64,000 bases of DNA, from assembly GCF_905171765.1 (NCBI RefSeq), contig NC_053392.1, positions 445,684,837 to 445,748,836 on the forward strand, read 5' to 3'. Position numbers and translations under genes: made by a program. This stretch comes from Bufo bufo (lineage: Eukaryota > Chordata > Amphibia > Anura > Bufonidae). The notes under the pieces were generated by a model that saw nothing but the letters and a program-made list of their open reading frames with translations, made no database searches and was not told where the DNA came from. Positions 22,010 to 31,696 of this stretch are shown piece by piece (positions within the stretch are counted from its first letter, which is position 1; each line of letters opens with the position of its first letter).

Positions 22010-24145
22010 AGCAGAGAATCTGGCTTCACGTCAGCAGAGAATCAGTCTCTTCATGCCATAGCAAAGAATCTGGCTTCATGTCAGCACAGAATCAGTCTCT
22101 TCATGCCATAGCAGAGAATCTGGCTTCATGTCAGCACAGAATCTGTCTTCATGTCATAGCAGAGAATCAGGCTTCACGTCACCCACCACTGGAACAGGCC
22201 ACTGTCACACATTTAGGCCCAGGCACCCAGGCAGAGGAGAGAGGTCGCGTAACAGAGAATCTGGCCTTATGTCAGCACAGAATCTGTCTTCATGTCATAG
22301 CAGAGAATCAAGCTTCACGTCACCCACCACTGGAACAGGCCACTGTCACACATTTAGGCCCAGGCACCCAGGCAGAGGAGAGAGGTCGCGTAACAGAGAA
22401 TCTGGCCTTATGTCAGCACAGAATCTGTCTTCATGTTATAGCAGAGAATCAGGCTTCACGTCACCCACCACTGGAACAGGCCACTGTCACACATTTAGGC
22501 CCAGGCACCCAGGCAGAGGAGAGAGGTCGCGTAACAGAGAATCTGGCCTTATGTCAGCACAGAATCTGTCTTCATGTCATAGCAGAGAATCAGGCTTCAC
22601 GTCACCCACCACTGGAACAGGCCACTGTCACACATTTAGGGCCAGGCACCCAGGCAGAGGAGAGAGGTCCCGTAACAGAGAATCTGGCCTGATGTCAGCA
22701 CAGAATCTGTCTTCATGTCATAGCAGAGAATCAGGCTTCACGTCACCCACCACTGGAACAGGCCACTGTCACACATTTAGGCCCCGGCACCCAGACAGAG
22801 GAGAGCGGTCCCGTAACAGAGAATCTGGCCTTATGTCAGCGCAGAATCTGTCTTCATGTCATAGCAGAGAATCAAACTTCACGTCACCCACCACTGGAAC
22901 AGGCCACTGTCACACATTTAGGCCCAGGCACCCAGGCAGAGGAGAGAGGTCGCGTAACAGAGAATCTGGCCTTATGTCAGCACAGAATCTGTCTTCATGT
23001 CATAGCAGAGAATCAGGCTTCACGTCACCCACCACTGGAACAGGCCACTGTCACACATTTAGGCCCAAGCACCCAGGCAGAGGAGAGAGGTCCCGTAACA
23101 GAGAATCTGGCCTGATGTCAGCACAGAATCTGTCTTCATGTCATAGCAGAGAATCAGGCTTCACGTCACCCACCACTGGAACAGGCCACTGTCACACATT
23201 TAGGCCCCGGTACCCAGACAGAGGAGAGCGGTCCCGTAACAGAGAATCTGGCCTTATGTCAGCGCAGAATCTGTCTTCATGTCATAGCAGAGAATCAAGC
23301 TTCACGTCACCCACCACTGGAACAGGCCACTGTCACACATTTAGGCCCAGGCACCCAGGCAGAGGAGAGAAGTCGCGTAACAGAGAATCTGGCCTTATGT
23401 CAGCACAGAATCTGTATTCATGTCATAGCAGAGAATCAGGCTTCACGTCACCCACCACTGGAACAGGCCACTGTCACACATTTAGGCCCAGGCACCCAGG
23501 CAGAGGAGAGAGGTCCCGTAACAGAGAATCTGGCCTGATGTCAGCACAGAATCTGTCTTCATGTCATAGCAGAGAATCAGGCTTCACGTCACCCACCACT
23601 GGAACAGGCCACTGTCACACATTTAGGCCCCGGCACCCAGACAAAAGAGAGCGGTCCCGTAACAGAGAATCTGGCCTTATGTCAGCGCAGAATCTGTCTT
23701 CATGTCATAGCAGAGAATCAAGCTTCACGTCACCCACCACTGGAACAGGCCACTGTCACACATTTAGGCCCAGGCACCCAGGCAGAGGAGAGAGGTCGCG
23801 TAACAGAGAATCTGGCCTTATGTCAGCACAGAATCTGTCTTCATGTCATAGCAGAGAATCAGGCTTCACGTCACCCACCACTGGAACAGGCCACTGTCAC
23901 ACATTTAGGCCCAGGCACCCAGGCAGAGGAGAGAGGTCCCGTAACAGAGAATCTGGCCTGATGTCAGCACAGAATCTGTCTTCATGTCATAGCAGAGAAT
24001 CAGGCTTCACGTCACCCACCACTGGAACAGGCCACTGTCACACATTTAGGCCCCGGCACCCAGACAGAGGAGAGCGGTCCCGTAACAGAGAATCTGGCCT
24101 TATGTCAGCGCAGAATCTGTCTTCATGTCATAGCAGAGAATCAAG
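22010..24145 (-). repeat. 141-bp minisatellite with 3-unit higher order
   Basis: Tandem units phase at CTGGCCT: 22261, 22402, 22543, 22684, 22825, 22966, 23107, 23248, 23389, 23530, 23671, 23812, 23953 and 24094, all exactly 141 bp apart. Since 141 is a multiple of three, a 682-codon frame stays open through it by chance; it is not a gene. From 22684 on, units follow an A-B-C order repeated every 423 bp. A has CCTGATG and AGAGCGGTCCCGT; B has CAGCGCAG and GTCGCGT; C has CAGCACAG and GGTCCCGT. The array is the hAT 2 3' subterminal region. Confidence 0.9.
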
Positions 24146-26407
24146 GAAAAGGGGGTTCAGCGGCACTCCGTGTTGAAGAGTAGCAGGTGCTCTGTGGTAA
24201 GGGTACATTCAAATTACATCAAAAGACCACGGCACTCTGTAGTTATTTTTAGTTACTTGTTTTATTGCATATCTTTTTTATATATATTTTTTTCTTTTTA
24301 TATATCCATCCACAAAAGTAGCCACTGGCCAACGTTTCGGTCTAGTCTCAGACCTTGTTCACGGCCTATTGTATAAACAGGTACATATTTACATTAATAT
24401 ATACAGTAATAGAAAGAGTTATTTCATAAGTAGCATGTTATCTAGTAGACAATGTAATTCATAGTTATGACATAACTTGGGGAGAGACACGTCTGTTATA
24501 TATGAGAATACAAAGTGGACCAGAAACATCCATGTTTTCCACATCCAGATATACAGCATCTGACATATAAATGGATAATCAGCCTATTTTAAATAGAGAC
24601 AGCAGCATCAGATAGACCGTTCAGACAATGGAGTAGTGATCTCAAGGTAGAGATGCCACGATATAGGCGCAATATCTGTGGAATCCAAACAGTATATTAT
24701 TAGATGGTAATTGTTATACAAGTTATCTTGAACATATATAGCCATGTTGGAATGAGCATAGTGCGGGACAATAGTGACACCAGAGCAGTAAGGGCTGTAG
24801 TTCATAGGAAAACTCACTATGTTAGATTAATTACTATGTACGGACATTGCCTATCCTTAACTACCATAACCTAACATAATCATAGTCATAGCTCTATTAA
24901 CCGCAATTAGTCTCAGTGACTATACATACCTTAGTTTTTGTAGTAGGGAGAATGGTGGATGGTGTGGGTGTGCTGCGCGCCTGTTGGGTTTAAAAGGACG
25001 GTGGGGATGGCGTGGAGCTGTGCGACTCGCGCCAGTATGATGACGTCATGGTCAGGAGCAATAGCTAGTAAACAGTATCGGGAGCGGGCGCATGCGCAGA
25101 GGCAGGCTGTGGTCTAGAAAGGGCACTGGCAGGCTGAAATTATGCATAGGGAAAGGGCGCTTGCGTAGCGGCAATAGCGAGTCTGGTAAAGGTACTGGTT
25201 TGTAATTAGAGACTGGGAAGAAAGTTATATATAATACATTATATATTACACTTATCAGAAACAGTTGGTATCGAACTCAAGTGTAGTAGAGTAGTATAGT
25301 AGTAAGATATGATAGTTACTAAGATAAATAATGGATCATCCGCCTAGTCTATTTATATATATATATATATGTGTAATATATAATGTATTATATATAACTT
25401 TCTTCCCAGTCTCTAATTACAAACCAGTACCTTTGCCAGACTCGCTATTGCCGCTACGCAAGCGCCCTTTCCCTATGCATAATTTCAGCCTGCCAGTGCC
25501 CTTTCTAGACCACAGCCTGCCTCTGCGCATGCACTCGCTCCCGATACTGTTTACTAGCTATTGCGCCTGACCATGACGTCATCATACTGGCGCGAGTCGC
25601 ACAGCTCCACGCCATCCCCACCGTCCTTTTAAACCCAACAGGCGCGCAGCACACCCACACCATCCACCATTCTCCCTATTACAAAAACTAAGGTATGTAT
25701 AGTCACTGAGACTAATTGCGGTTAATAGAGCTATGACTATGATTATGTTAGGTTATGGTAGTTAAGGATAGGCAATGTCCGTACATAGTAATTAATCTAA
25801 CATAGTGAGTTTTCCTATGAACTACAGCCCTTACTGCTCTGATGTCACTATTGTCCCGCACTATGCTCATTCCAACATGACTATATATGTTCAAGATAAC
25901 TTGTATAACAATTACCATCTAATAATATACTGTTTGGATTCCACAGATATTGCGCCTATATCGTGGCATCTCTACCTTGAGATCACTACTCCATTGTCTG
26001 AACGGTCTATCTGATGCTGCTGTCTCTATTTAAAATAGGCTGATTATCCATTTATATGTCAGATGCTGTATATCTGGATGTGGAAAACATGGATGTTTCT
26101 GGTCCACTTTGTATTCTCATATATAACAGACGTGTCTCTCCCCAAGTTATGTCATAACTATGAATTACATTGTCTACTAGATAACATGCTACTTATGAAA
26201 TAACTCTTTCTATTACTGTATATATTAATGTAAATATGTACCTGTTTATACAATAGGCCGTGAACAAGGTCTGAGACTAGACCGAAACGTTGGCCAGTGG
26301 CTACTTTTGTGGATGGATATATAAAAAGAAAAAAATATATATAAAAAAGATATGCAATAAAACAAGTAACTAAAAATAACTACAGAGTGCCGTGGTCTTT
26401 TGATGTA
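24146..26407. mobile_element. Penelope-like element forming a 1-kb-arm palindrome
   Basis: Two arms of about 1,038 bp (24214-25251 and 25371-26408) are reverse complements with very few differences, separated by a 119-bp spacer rich in TA repeats. The 16-bp ATAGCAGAGAATCAAG of the host minisatellite flanks the insert (24130-24145 and 26408-26423). Each arm carries the block CTAGACCGAAACGTTGGCC after a GGTCT...AGACC stem, similar to the ends of vertebrate Penelope-like elements. No RT or GIY-YIG coding is present. A 69-codon frame in both arms differs at only two residues but resembles nothing known. Family assignment is inferred from the terminal motif. Confidence 0.7.
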
Positions 26408-26640
26408 ATAGCAGAGAATCAAGCTTCACGTCACCCACCACTGGAACAGGCCACTGTCACACATTTAGGCCCAGGCACCCAGGCAGAGGAGAGAGGTCGC
26501 GTAACAGAGAATCTGGCCTTATGTCAGCACAGAATCTGTCTTCATGTTATAGCAGAGAATCAGGCTTCACGTCACCCACCACTGGAACAGGCCACTATCA
26601 CACATTTAGTCCCCGGCACCCAGACAGAGGAGAGGTTCAT
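26408..26640 (-). repeat. 141-bp minisatellite, continuation
   Basis: Two further units follow the palindrome. They end where the unique hAT 2 3' UTR begins (26641). The last unit has the variant CCCCGGCACCCAGACAGAGG, as in A-type units. Confidence 0.8.
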
Positions 26641-26751
26641 TCAACTTTGGGTTGCCCCGCGATATAATGGTAAAATGAAATTAAAAATAGGATTGAATGA
26701 GGAAGTGCCCTGGAGTAGAATAATATATTGTTAAGGGGAGGTAGTTAATAT

Positions 26752-29466
26752 CTAATCTGCACAAGGGATGGACAGGTCCTGTGGGATCCATGCCTGGTTC
26801 ATTTTTATAAACGTCAGCTTGTCCACATTGGCTGTAGACAGGCGGCTGCGTTTGTCTGTAATGACGCCCCCTGTCGTGCTGAATACATGTTCAGACAAAA
26901 CGCTGGCCGCCGGGCAGGCCAGCACCTCCAAGGCATAAAAGGCTAGCTCTGGCCACGTGGACAATTTGGAGACCCAGAAGTTGAATGGGGCCGAACCATC
27001 AGTCAGTACGTGGAGGGGTGTGCACAGGTAGTGTTCCACCATGTTAGTGAAATGTTGCCTCCTGCTAACACGTTCCGTATCAGGTGGTGGTGCAGTTAGC
27101 TGTGGCGTGGTGACAAAACTTTTCCACATCTCTGCCATGCTAACCCTGCCCTCAGAGGAGCTGGGCGTGACACAGCTGCGTTGGCGACCTCTTGCTCCTC
27201 CTCTGCCTTCGCCTTGGGCTTCCACTGGTTCCCCTGTGACATTTGGGAATGCTCTCAGTAGCGCGTCTACCAACGTGCGCTTGTACTCGCGCATCTTCCT
27301 ATCACGCTCCAGTGTAGGAAGTAAGGTGGGCACATTGTCTTTGTACCGGGGATCCAGCAGGGTGGCAATCCAGTAGTCCGCACTCGTTAAAATGTGGGCA
27401 ACTCTGCTGTCGTTGCGCAGGCACTGCAGCATGTAGTCGCTCATGTGTGCCTGGCTGCCCAGAGGTAAGGACAAGCTGTCCTCTGTGGGAGGCGTATCGT
27501 CATCGTCCTGTGTTTCCCCCCAGCCACGCACCAGTGATGGGCCCGAGCTGCTTTGGGTGCCACCCCGCTGTGAACATGCTTCATCCTCATCCTCCTCCAC
27601 CTCCTCCTCGTCCTCCAGTAGTGGGCCCTGTCTGGCCACATTTGTACCTGGCCTCTGCTGTTGCAAAAAACCTCCCTCTGAGTCACTTCGAAGAGACTGG
27701 CCTGAAAGTGCTAAAAATGACCCCTCTTCCTCCTCTTCCTCCTGGGGCACCTCCTCTTCCATCATCGCCCTAAGTGTTTTCTCAAGGAGACATAGAAGTG
27801 GTATTGTAACGCTGATAACGGCGTCATCGCCACTGGCCATGTTGGTGGAGTACTCGAAACAACGCAACAGGGCACACAGGTCTCGCATGGAGGCCCAGTC
27901 ATTGGTGGTGAAGTGTGTCTGATCCACAGTGCGACTGACCCGTGCGTGCTGCAGCTGAAACTCCACTATGGCCTGCTTCTGCTCGCACAGTCTGTCCAGC
28001 ATATGCAAGGTGGAGTTCCACCTGGTGGGTACGTCGCATATGAGGCGGTGAGCGGGAAGGCCGAAGTTACGCTGTAGCGCAGACAGGCGAGCAGCGGCAG
28101 GGTGTGAACGCCGGAAGCGCAAACAGACGGCCCGCACTTTATGCAGCAGCTCTGACATGTCGGGGTAGTTGCGAATGAACTTCTGCACCACCAAATTCAG
28201 CACATGCGCCAGGCAAGGGATGTGCGTCAAACCGGCTAGTCCCAGAGCTGCAACGAGATTTCGCCCATTATCGCACACCACCAGGCCGGGCTTGAGGCTC
28301 ACCGGCTTGAGCAACCACTCGTCGGTCTGTTGTTCTATATCCCGCCACAACTCCTGTGCGTGCGGTGTGGGGCCTGTCCCCCAAACAATGATTTTCAGAA
28401 TGGCCTGCTGATGTTTACCCCGGGCTGTGCTGAAGTTGGTGGTGAAGGTGTGTGGCTGACTGGATGAGCAGGTGGAAGAAGAGGAGGAGGAAGCTGAGTA
28501 GGAGGAGGAGGAGACAGGAGGCAAAGAATGTTGCCCTGCGATCCTTGGTGGCGGAAGGACGTGAGGCAAACAGCTCTCCGCCTGGGGCCCAGCCGCCACT
28601 ACATTTACCCAGTGTGCAGTTAGGGAGATATAGCGTCCCTGGCCGTGCTTACTGGTCCACGTATCTGTGGTTAGGTGGACCTTGCCACAGATGGCGTTGA
28701 GCAGTGCACACTTGATTTTATCGGACACTTGTTTGCGCAGGGAAGGCACGGCTCTCTTGGAGAAGTAGTGGCGGCTGGGAACAACATACTGTGGGACAGC
28801 AAGCGACATGAGCTGTTTGAAGCTGTGTGTGTCCACCAGCCTAAATGACAGCATTTTATAGGCCAGTAGTTTAGAAATGCTGGCATTCAGGGCCAGGGAT
28901 CGAGGGTGGCTAGGTGGGAATTTACGCTTTCTCTCAAATGTTTGTGAGATGGAGAGCTGAACGCTGCCGTGTGACATGGTTGAGATGCTTGGTGACGCAG
29001 GTGGTGGTGTTGGTGGTACATCCCATGTTTGCTGGGCGGCAGGTGCCAACGTTCCTCCAGAGGCGGAGGAAGAGGCCGAGGCGGCGGCAGCAGCAGAAGT
29101 GGCCGAGGCGGCGGCAGCAGCAGAAGAGGTAGCAGGGGGAGCCTGAGTGACTTCCTTGTTTTTAAGGTGTTTACTCCACTGCAGTTCATGCTTTGCATGC
29201 AGGTGCCTGGTCATGCAGGTTGTGCTAAGGTTCAGAACGTTAATGCCTCGCTTCAGGCTCTGATGGCACAGCGTGCAAACCACTCGGCTCTTGTCATCAG
29301 CACATTGTTTGAAGAAGTGCCATGCCAGGGAACTCCTTGAAGCTGCCTTTGGGGTGCTCGGTCCCAGATGGCGGCGGTCAGTAGCAGGCGGAGTCTCTTG
29401 GCGGCGGGTGTTCTGATTTTGCCCACTGCTCCCTCTTTTGCTACGCTGTTGGCTCGGTCTCACCAC
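26752..29466 (-). CDS. hAT 2 transposase, 904-codon open frame
   Basis: This is the only long intact transposase frame here. In order: a basic N-terminal stretch; a BED zinc finger with C64, C67, H88 and H93, expected to bind transposon ends; an Ala/Ser/Pro-rich linker; the RNase H-like catalytic core with TTDTWTSKHGQGRY (first Asp) and VVCDNGRNLVAALG (second Asp); an acidic insertion region (EEEVPQEEEEEEG and EDEEEVEEDEDE); and a C-terminal hATC domain with CPAASVLSEHVFS and NVDKLTFIKMN. It would cut and paste hAT elements of this family. The methionine used here lies downstream of the natural N terminus: hAT 1 and hAT 3 have about 180 more residues, lost with the LTR insertion at 29498. No promoter remains unless the LTR (which reads the other way) supplies one. 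Confidence 0.9.
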   Translation of the reverse strand: MVRPSQQRSKRGSSGQNQNTRRQETPPATDRRHLGPSTPKAASRSSLAWHFFKQCADDKSRVVCTLCHQSLKRGINVLNLSTTCMTRHLHAKHELQWSKHLKNKEVTQAPPATSSAAAAASATSAAAAASASSSASGGTLAPAAQQTWDVPPTPPPASPSISTMSHGSVQLSISQTFERKRKFPPSHPRSLALNASISKLLAYKMLSFRLVDTHSFKQLMSLAVPQYVVPSRHYFSKRAVPSLRKQVSDKIKCALLNAICGKVHLTTDTWTSKHGQGRYISLTAHWVNVVAAGPQAESCLPHVLPPPRIAGQHSLPPVSSSSYSASSSSSSTCSSSQPHTFTTNFSTARGKHQQAILKIIVWGTGPTPHAQELWRDIEQQTDEWLLKPVSLKPGLVVCDNGRNLVAALGLAGLTHIPCLAHVLNLVVQKFIRNYPDMSELLHKVRAVCLRFRRSHPAAARLSALQRNFGLPAHRLICDVPTRWNSTLHMLDRLCEQKQAIVEFQLQHARVSRTVDQTHFTTNDWASMRDLCALLRCFEYSTNMASGDDAVISVTIPLLCLLEKTLRAMMEEEVPQEEEEEEGSFLALSGQSLRSDSEGGFLQQQRPGTNVARQGPLLEDEEEVEEDEDEACSQRGGTQSSSGPSLVRGWGETQDDDDTPPTEDSLSLPLGSQAHMSDYMLQCLRNDSRVAHILTSADYWIATLLDPRYKDNVPTLLPTLERDRKMREYKRTLVDALLRAFPNVTGEPVEAQGEGRGGARGRQRSCVTPSSSEGRVSMAEMWKSFVTTPQLTAPPPDTERVSRRQHFTNMVEHYLCTPLHVLTDGSAPFNFWVSKLSTWPELAFYALEVLACPAASVLSEHVFSTTGGVITDKRSRLSTANVDKLTFIKMNQAWIPQDLSIPCAD

Positions 29467-29947
29467 TGCCTCTTCCTCCCAACTCTGAAAGTCAGTGGTG
29501 TAGTACAGTCGATATGAACCACATGAAGTTTCACCAAATATCCAGTCTGCAGGTTTGCAATAGGGTCATACTAATATACAGGAGCTGCAGCAATGATCAC
29601 TTGTTAAATATAGTTCCATATATTCATAAGCTGTTAGCAGAGAGTCAGGACATGCTAAATAAACCTCTTCAAATGTGCTATTAGATAACTGAGGAAAGTT
29701 TTAACAGAGTCTTTACAGTGGACTCTTCCAGAAAGCCCCCTGTGTATTCTGCTACTTGGTTTGGTCTCCTCAGTGCAGACATTTACTGTGAAGGAGGTAG
29801 GATCTCTGTCTAAGTTCTCGAAAGCTAAAGTTCATTTATCTATTGTAAAAAGTTATAATATATACCCATAATAGTTCTGTAGAATGTAAAGAGGTGACTG
29901 TATGTTTTTTAGCAGCCTTTAAACCCTGCAGCACATGCTAGGTTGAG

Positions 29948-31141
29948 TAGATGATGGAGGTGCAGTAGACATCGCATATCTAGATTTTAGTAAGGCTTTT
30001 GACACTGTCCCACATAGAAGACTTATCAATAAACTGCAGTCATTGAGCATGGACTCCCATATTGTTGAGTGGATTAGGCAGTGGCTGAGTGACAGACAAC
30101 AGAGGGTTGTAGTCAATGGAGAACATTCAAAACAAGGTCATGTTACCAGTGGGGTTCCACAGGGATCTGTACTGGGACCAATTTTGTTTAATATCTTCAT
30201 AAGTGATATTGCAAAAGGCCTCGATGGGAAGGTGTGTCTTTTTGCTGATGACACAAAGATATGTAACAGGGTTGATGTTCCTGGAGGGAAACGCCAAATG
30301 GAAAAGGATTTAGGAAAACTAGAAGAATGGTCAGAACTCTGGCAACGGAAATTTAATGTGGATAAGTGCAAGATAATGCACCTAGGGCGTAAAAACCCAA
30401 AGGCAGAATATAGAATATTTGACACAGTCCTGACCTCAGTATCTGAGGAAAGGGATTTAGGAGTAATTATTTCAGAAGACTTAAAGGTGGGAAGACAATG
30501 TAATAGGGCAGCACGAAATGCCAGCAGAATGCTTGGATGTATAGGGAGAGGTATAAGCAGTAGAAAGAGTGAAGTGCTTATGCCGCTGTACAGAACACTG
30601 GTGAGACCTCACTTGGAGTATTGTGCGCAGTACTGGAGGCCATATCTCCAGAAGGATATAGATACTCTAGAGAGAGTTCAGAGAAGAGCTACTAAACTAG
30701 TACATGGATTGCAGGATAAAACTTACCAGGAAAGGTTAAAGGACCTTAACATGTATAGCTTGGAAGAAAGAAGAGACAGAGGGGATATGATAGAAACTTT
30801 TAAATACATAAAGGGAATCAACTCGGTAAAGGAGGAGAGCATATTTAAAAGAAGAAAAACTACCACAAGAGGACACAGTTTTAAATTAGAGGGGCAAAGG
30901 TTTAAAAGTAATATAAGGAAGTATTACTTTACTGAGAGAGTAGTGGATGCATGGAATAGCCTTCCTGCAGAAGTGGTAGCTGCAAATACAGTGAAGGGGT
31001 TTAAGCGTGCATGGGATAGGCATATGGCTATCCTTCATATAAGATAGGGCCAGGGGCTATCCATAGTATTCAGATATATTGGGCAGACTAGATGGGCCAA
31101 ATGGTTCTTATCTGCCGACACATTCTATGTTTCTATGTTTC
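29948..31141 (+). mobile_element. Young CR1 LINE fragment in the LTR
   Basis: A 5'-truncated CR1 of about 1.19 kb ends in the same GACTAGATGGGCC...TTTCTATG 3' terminus as the copy at 4316-7972. It starts within RT at the Asp-Gly-Gly-Ala-Val-Asp-Ile-Ala-Tyr segment. Flanking GGTTGAG and AGTTAGAG are only loosely alike, so the target duplication is uncertain. Confidence 0.85.
29953..31047 (+). pseudogene. CR1 reverse transcriptase, C-terminal part, open
   Basis: A 364-codon stretch is open from the truncation point to the stop at 31047. It includes the palm motif YLDFSKAFDTVPH, the GVPQGSVLGPILF motif, the catalytic FADDTK box and the C-terminal RPHLEYC and FTERVVDAWNSLP motifs. It lacks the endonuclease and RT fingers, so it cannot retrotranspose. 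The undamaged frame shows that the CR1 lineage was active recently, much later than the copy at 4316. Confidence 0.8.
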
Positions 31142-31402
31142 TACAGTTAGAGAGCCATGTGTTCTTCCTAAAATGGCTGCAAGACATGCTGTATTCCAGG
31201 TCACCCTGCTGCAATATCTTTGTAAATGATTTTCTCTTGTTCATTTTTCTGTATGCTTTGTTATATCCTGTAACATGTATGTGGGAATGTAATATAATGA
31301 CTGCCTGTTATGATATAGGTGGGCTGGTGACCTGGCTGTATACCACATAGTGGCAGTGTTTCCCTGTTGTATTACAGGCTCCAGCCAAGTGCACTCCACC
31401 TC

Positions 31403-31408
31403 AATAAA
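31403..31408 (+). terminator. Poly(A) signal in the LTR
   Basis: AATAAA in the right half of the LTR, upstream of the primer-binding site. In an LTR element it would mark the end of R. Confidence 0.5.
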
Positions 31409-31540
31409 GCTTTAAACCACAGAAGACCTGAGTGTCGTCCCTTAGAGTCCACTTAGAGTTTATGCCTGGAGGAGCTGGTGACCGAGTGAGTGTGAAAGCT
31501 GGAGGTGTCGCAGATGGTGCAAGGAAAAGAGGGTTACATT

Positions 31541-31558
31541 TGGTGCCGTGACTCGGAT
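31541..31558 (+). other. Primer-binding site matching tRNA-His
   Basis: TGGTGCCGTGACTCGGAT is the complement of the conserved 3' end of tRNA-His including CCA. It starts two bases after the LTR's terminal CA, the standard spacing for retroviruses and LTR retrotransposons. This firmly marks the segment as retroelement leader. Confidence 0.85.
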
Positions 31559-31696
31559 GTCATCATTCTGCTTAAAGTGACCAGTGAAGATACCTAAAGT
31601 CACCAGTGTGCGAGTTCTGAGGTGATTGTGCCACGGCGGAGCTGCTAGGCGGCAGATTGACCTTATTAGCGGTTTATATCCTCTCAGGAATAGAAG
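31559..31696 (+). other. Leader between PBS and PIWI-like frame
   Basis: 138 bp, no obvious splice donor of strong consensus. An upstream ATG at 31556, overlapping the end of the PBS, opens only an eight-codon frame. Confidence 0.45.

Larger units (their letters stand above)
21692..29498 (-). mobile_element. hAT transposon 2 (minus), 5' part lost
   Basis: Its 3' tip TAGAGTTGAGCGAAC is at 21692, preceded by ATAATAAT (possible 8-bp duplication). Then come a GTTCGGG-rich palindromic terminus (to about 21860), a 141-bp minisatellite (22010-24145, 26408-26640) interrupted by a Penelope-like palindrome, and the transposase gene (29466-26752). At 29498 the homology to hAT 1 stops at CAGTGG, and an LTR begins. 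The hAT 5' end and its tip are absent from the window. Confidence 0.85.
29499..31538 (+). repeat. 5' LTR, interrupted by CR1
   Basis: LTR sequence is 29499-29947 and 31142-31538. Ends are TGTA...TACA. An AATAAA poly(A) signal lies at 31403-31408, about 135 bp before the LTR end, as expected for an R-U5 boundary region. The CR1 in between inserted after the LTR did. No second LTR copy is available for comparison. Confidence 0.65.

Noticed and set aside
22010..24145. CRISPR-like regular array
   Set aside because: The whole 141-bp unit is conserved with no unique spacers, and the surroundings are eukaryotic transposons.
22128..24176. 682-codon open frame
   Set aside because: It is a 47-residue repeat that stays open because the 141-bp minisatellite period is a multiple of three; no start context, no known domain.
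24608..26014. Mirror-image 69-codon frames in the palindrome arms
   Set aside because: Their near identity follows from the arms being near identical; no similarity to a known protein.
27443..27922. Plus-strand Ser-rich frames
   Set aside because: Opposite-strand shadows of the hAT 2 transposase acidic region.
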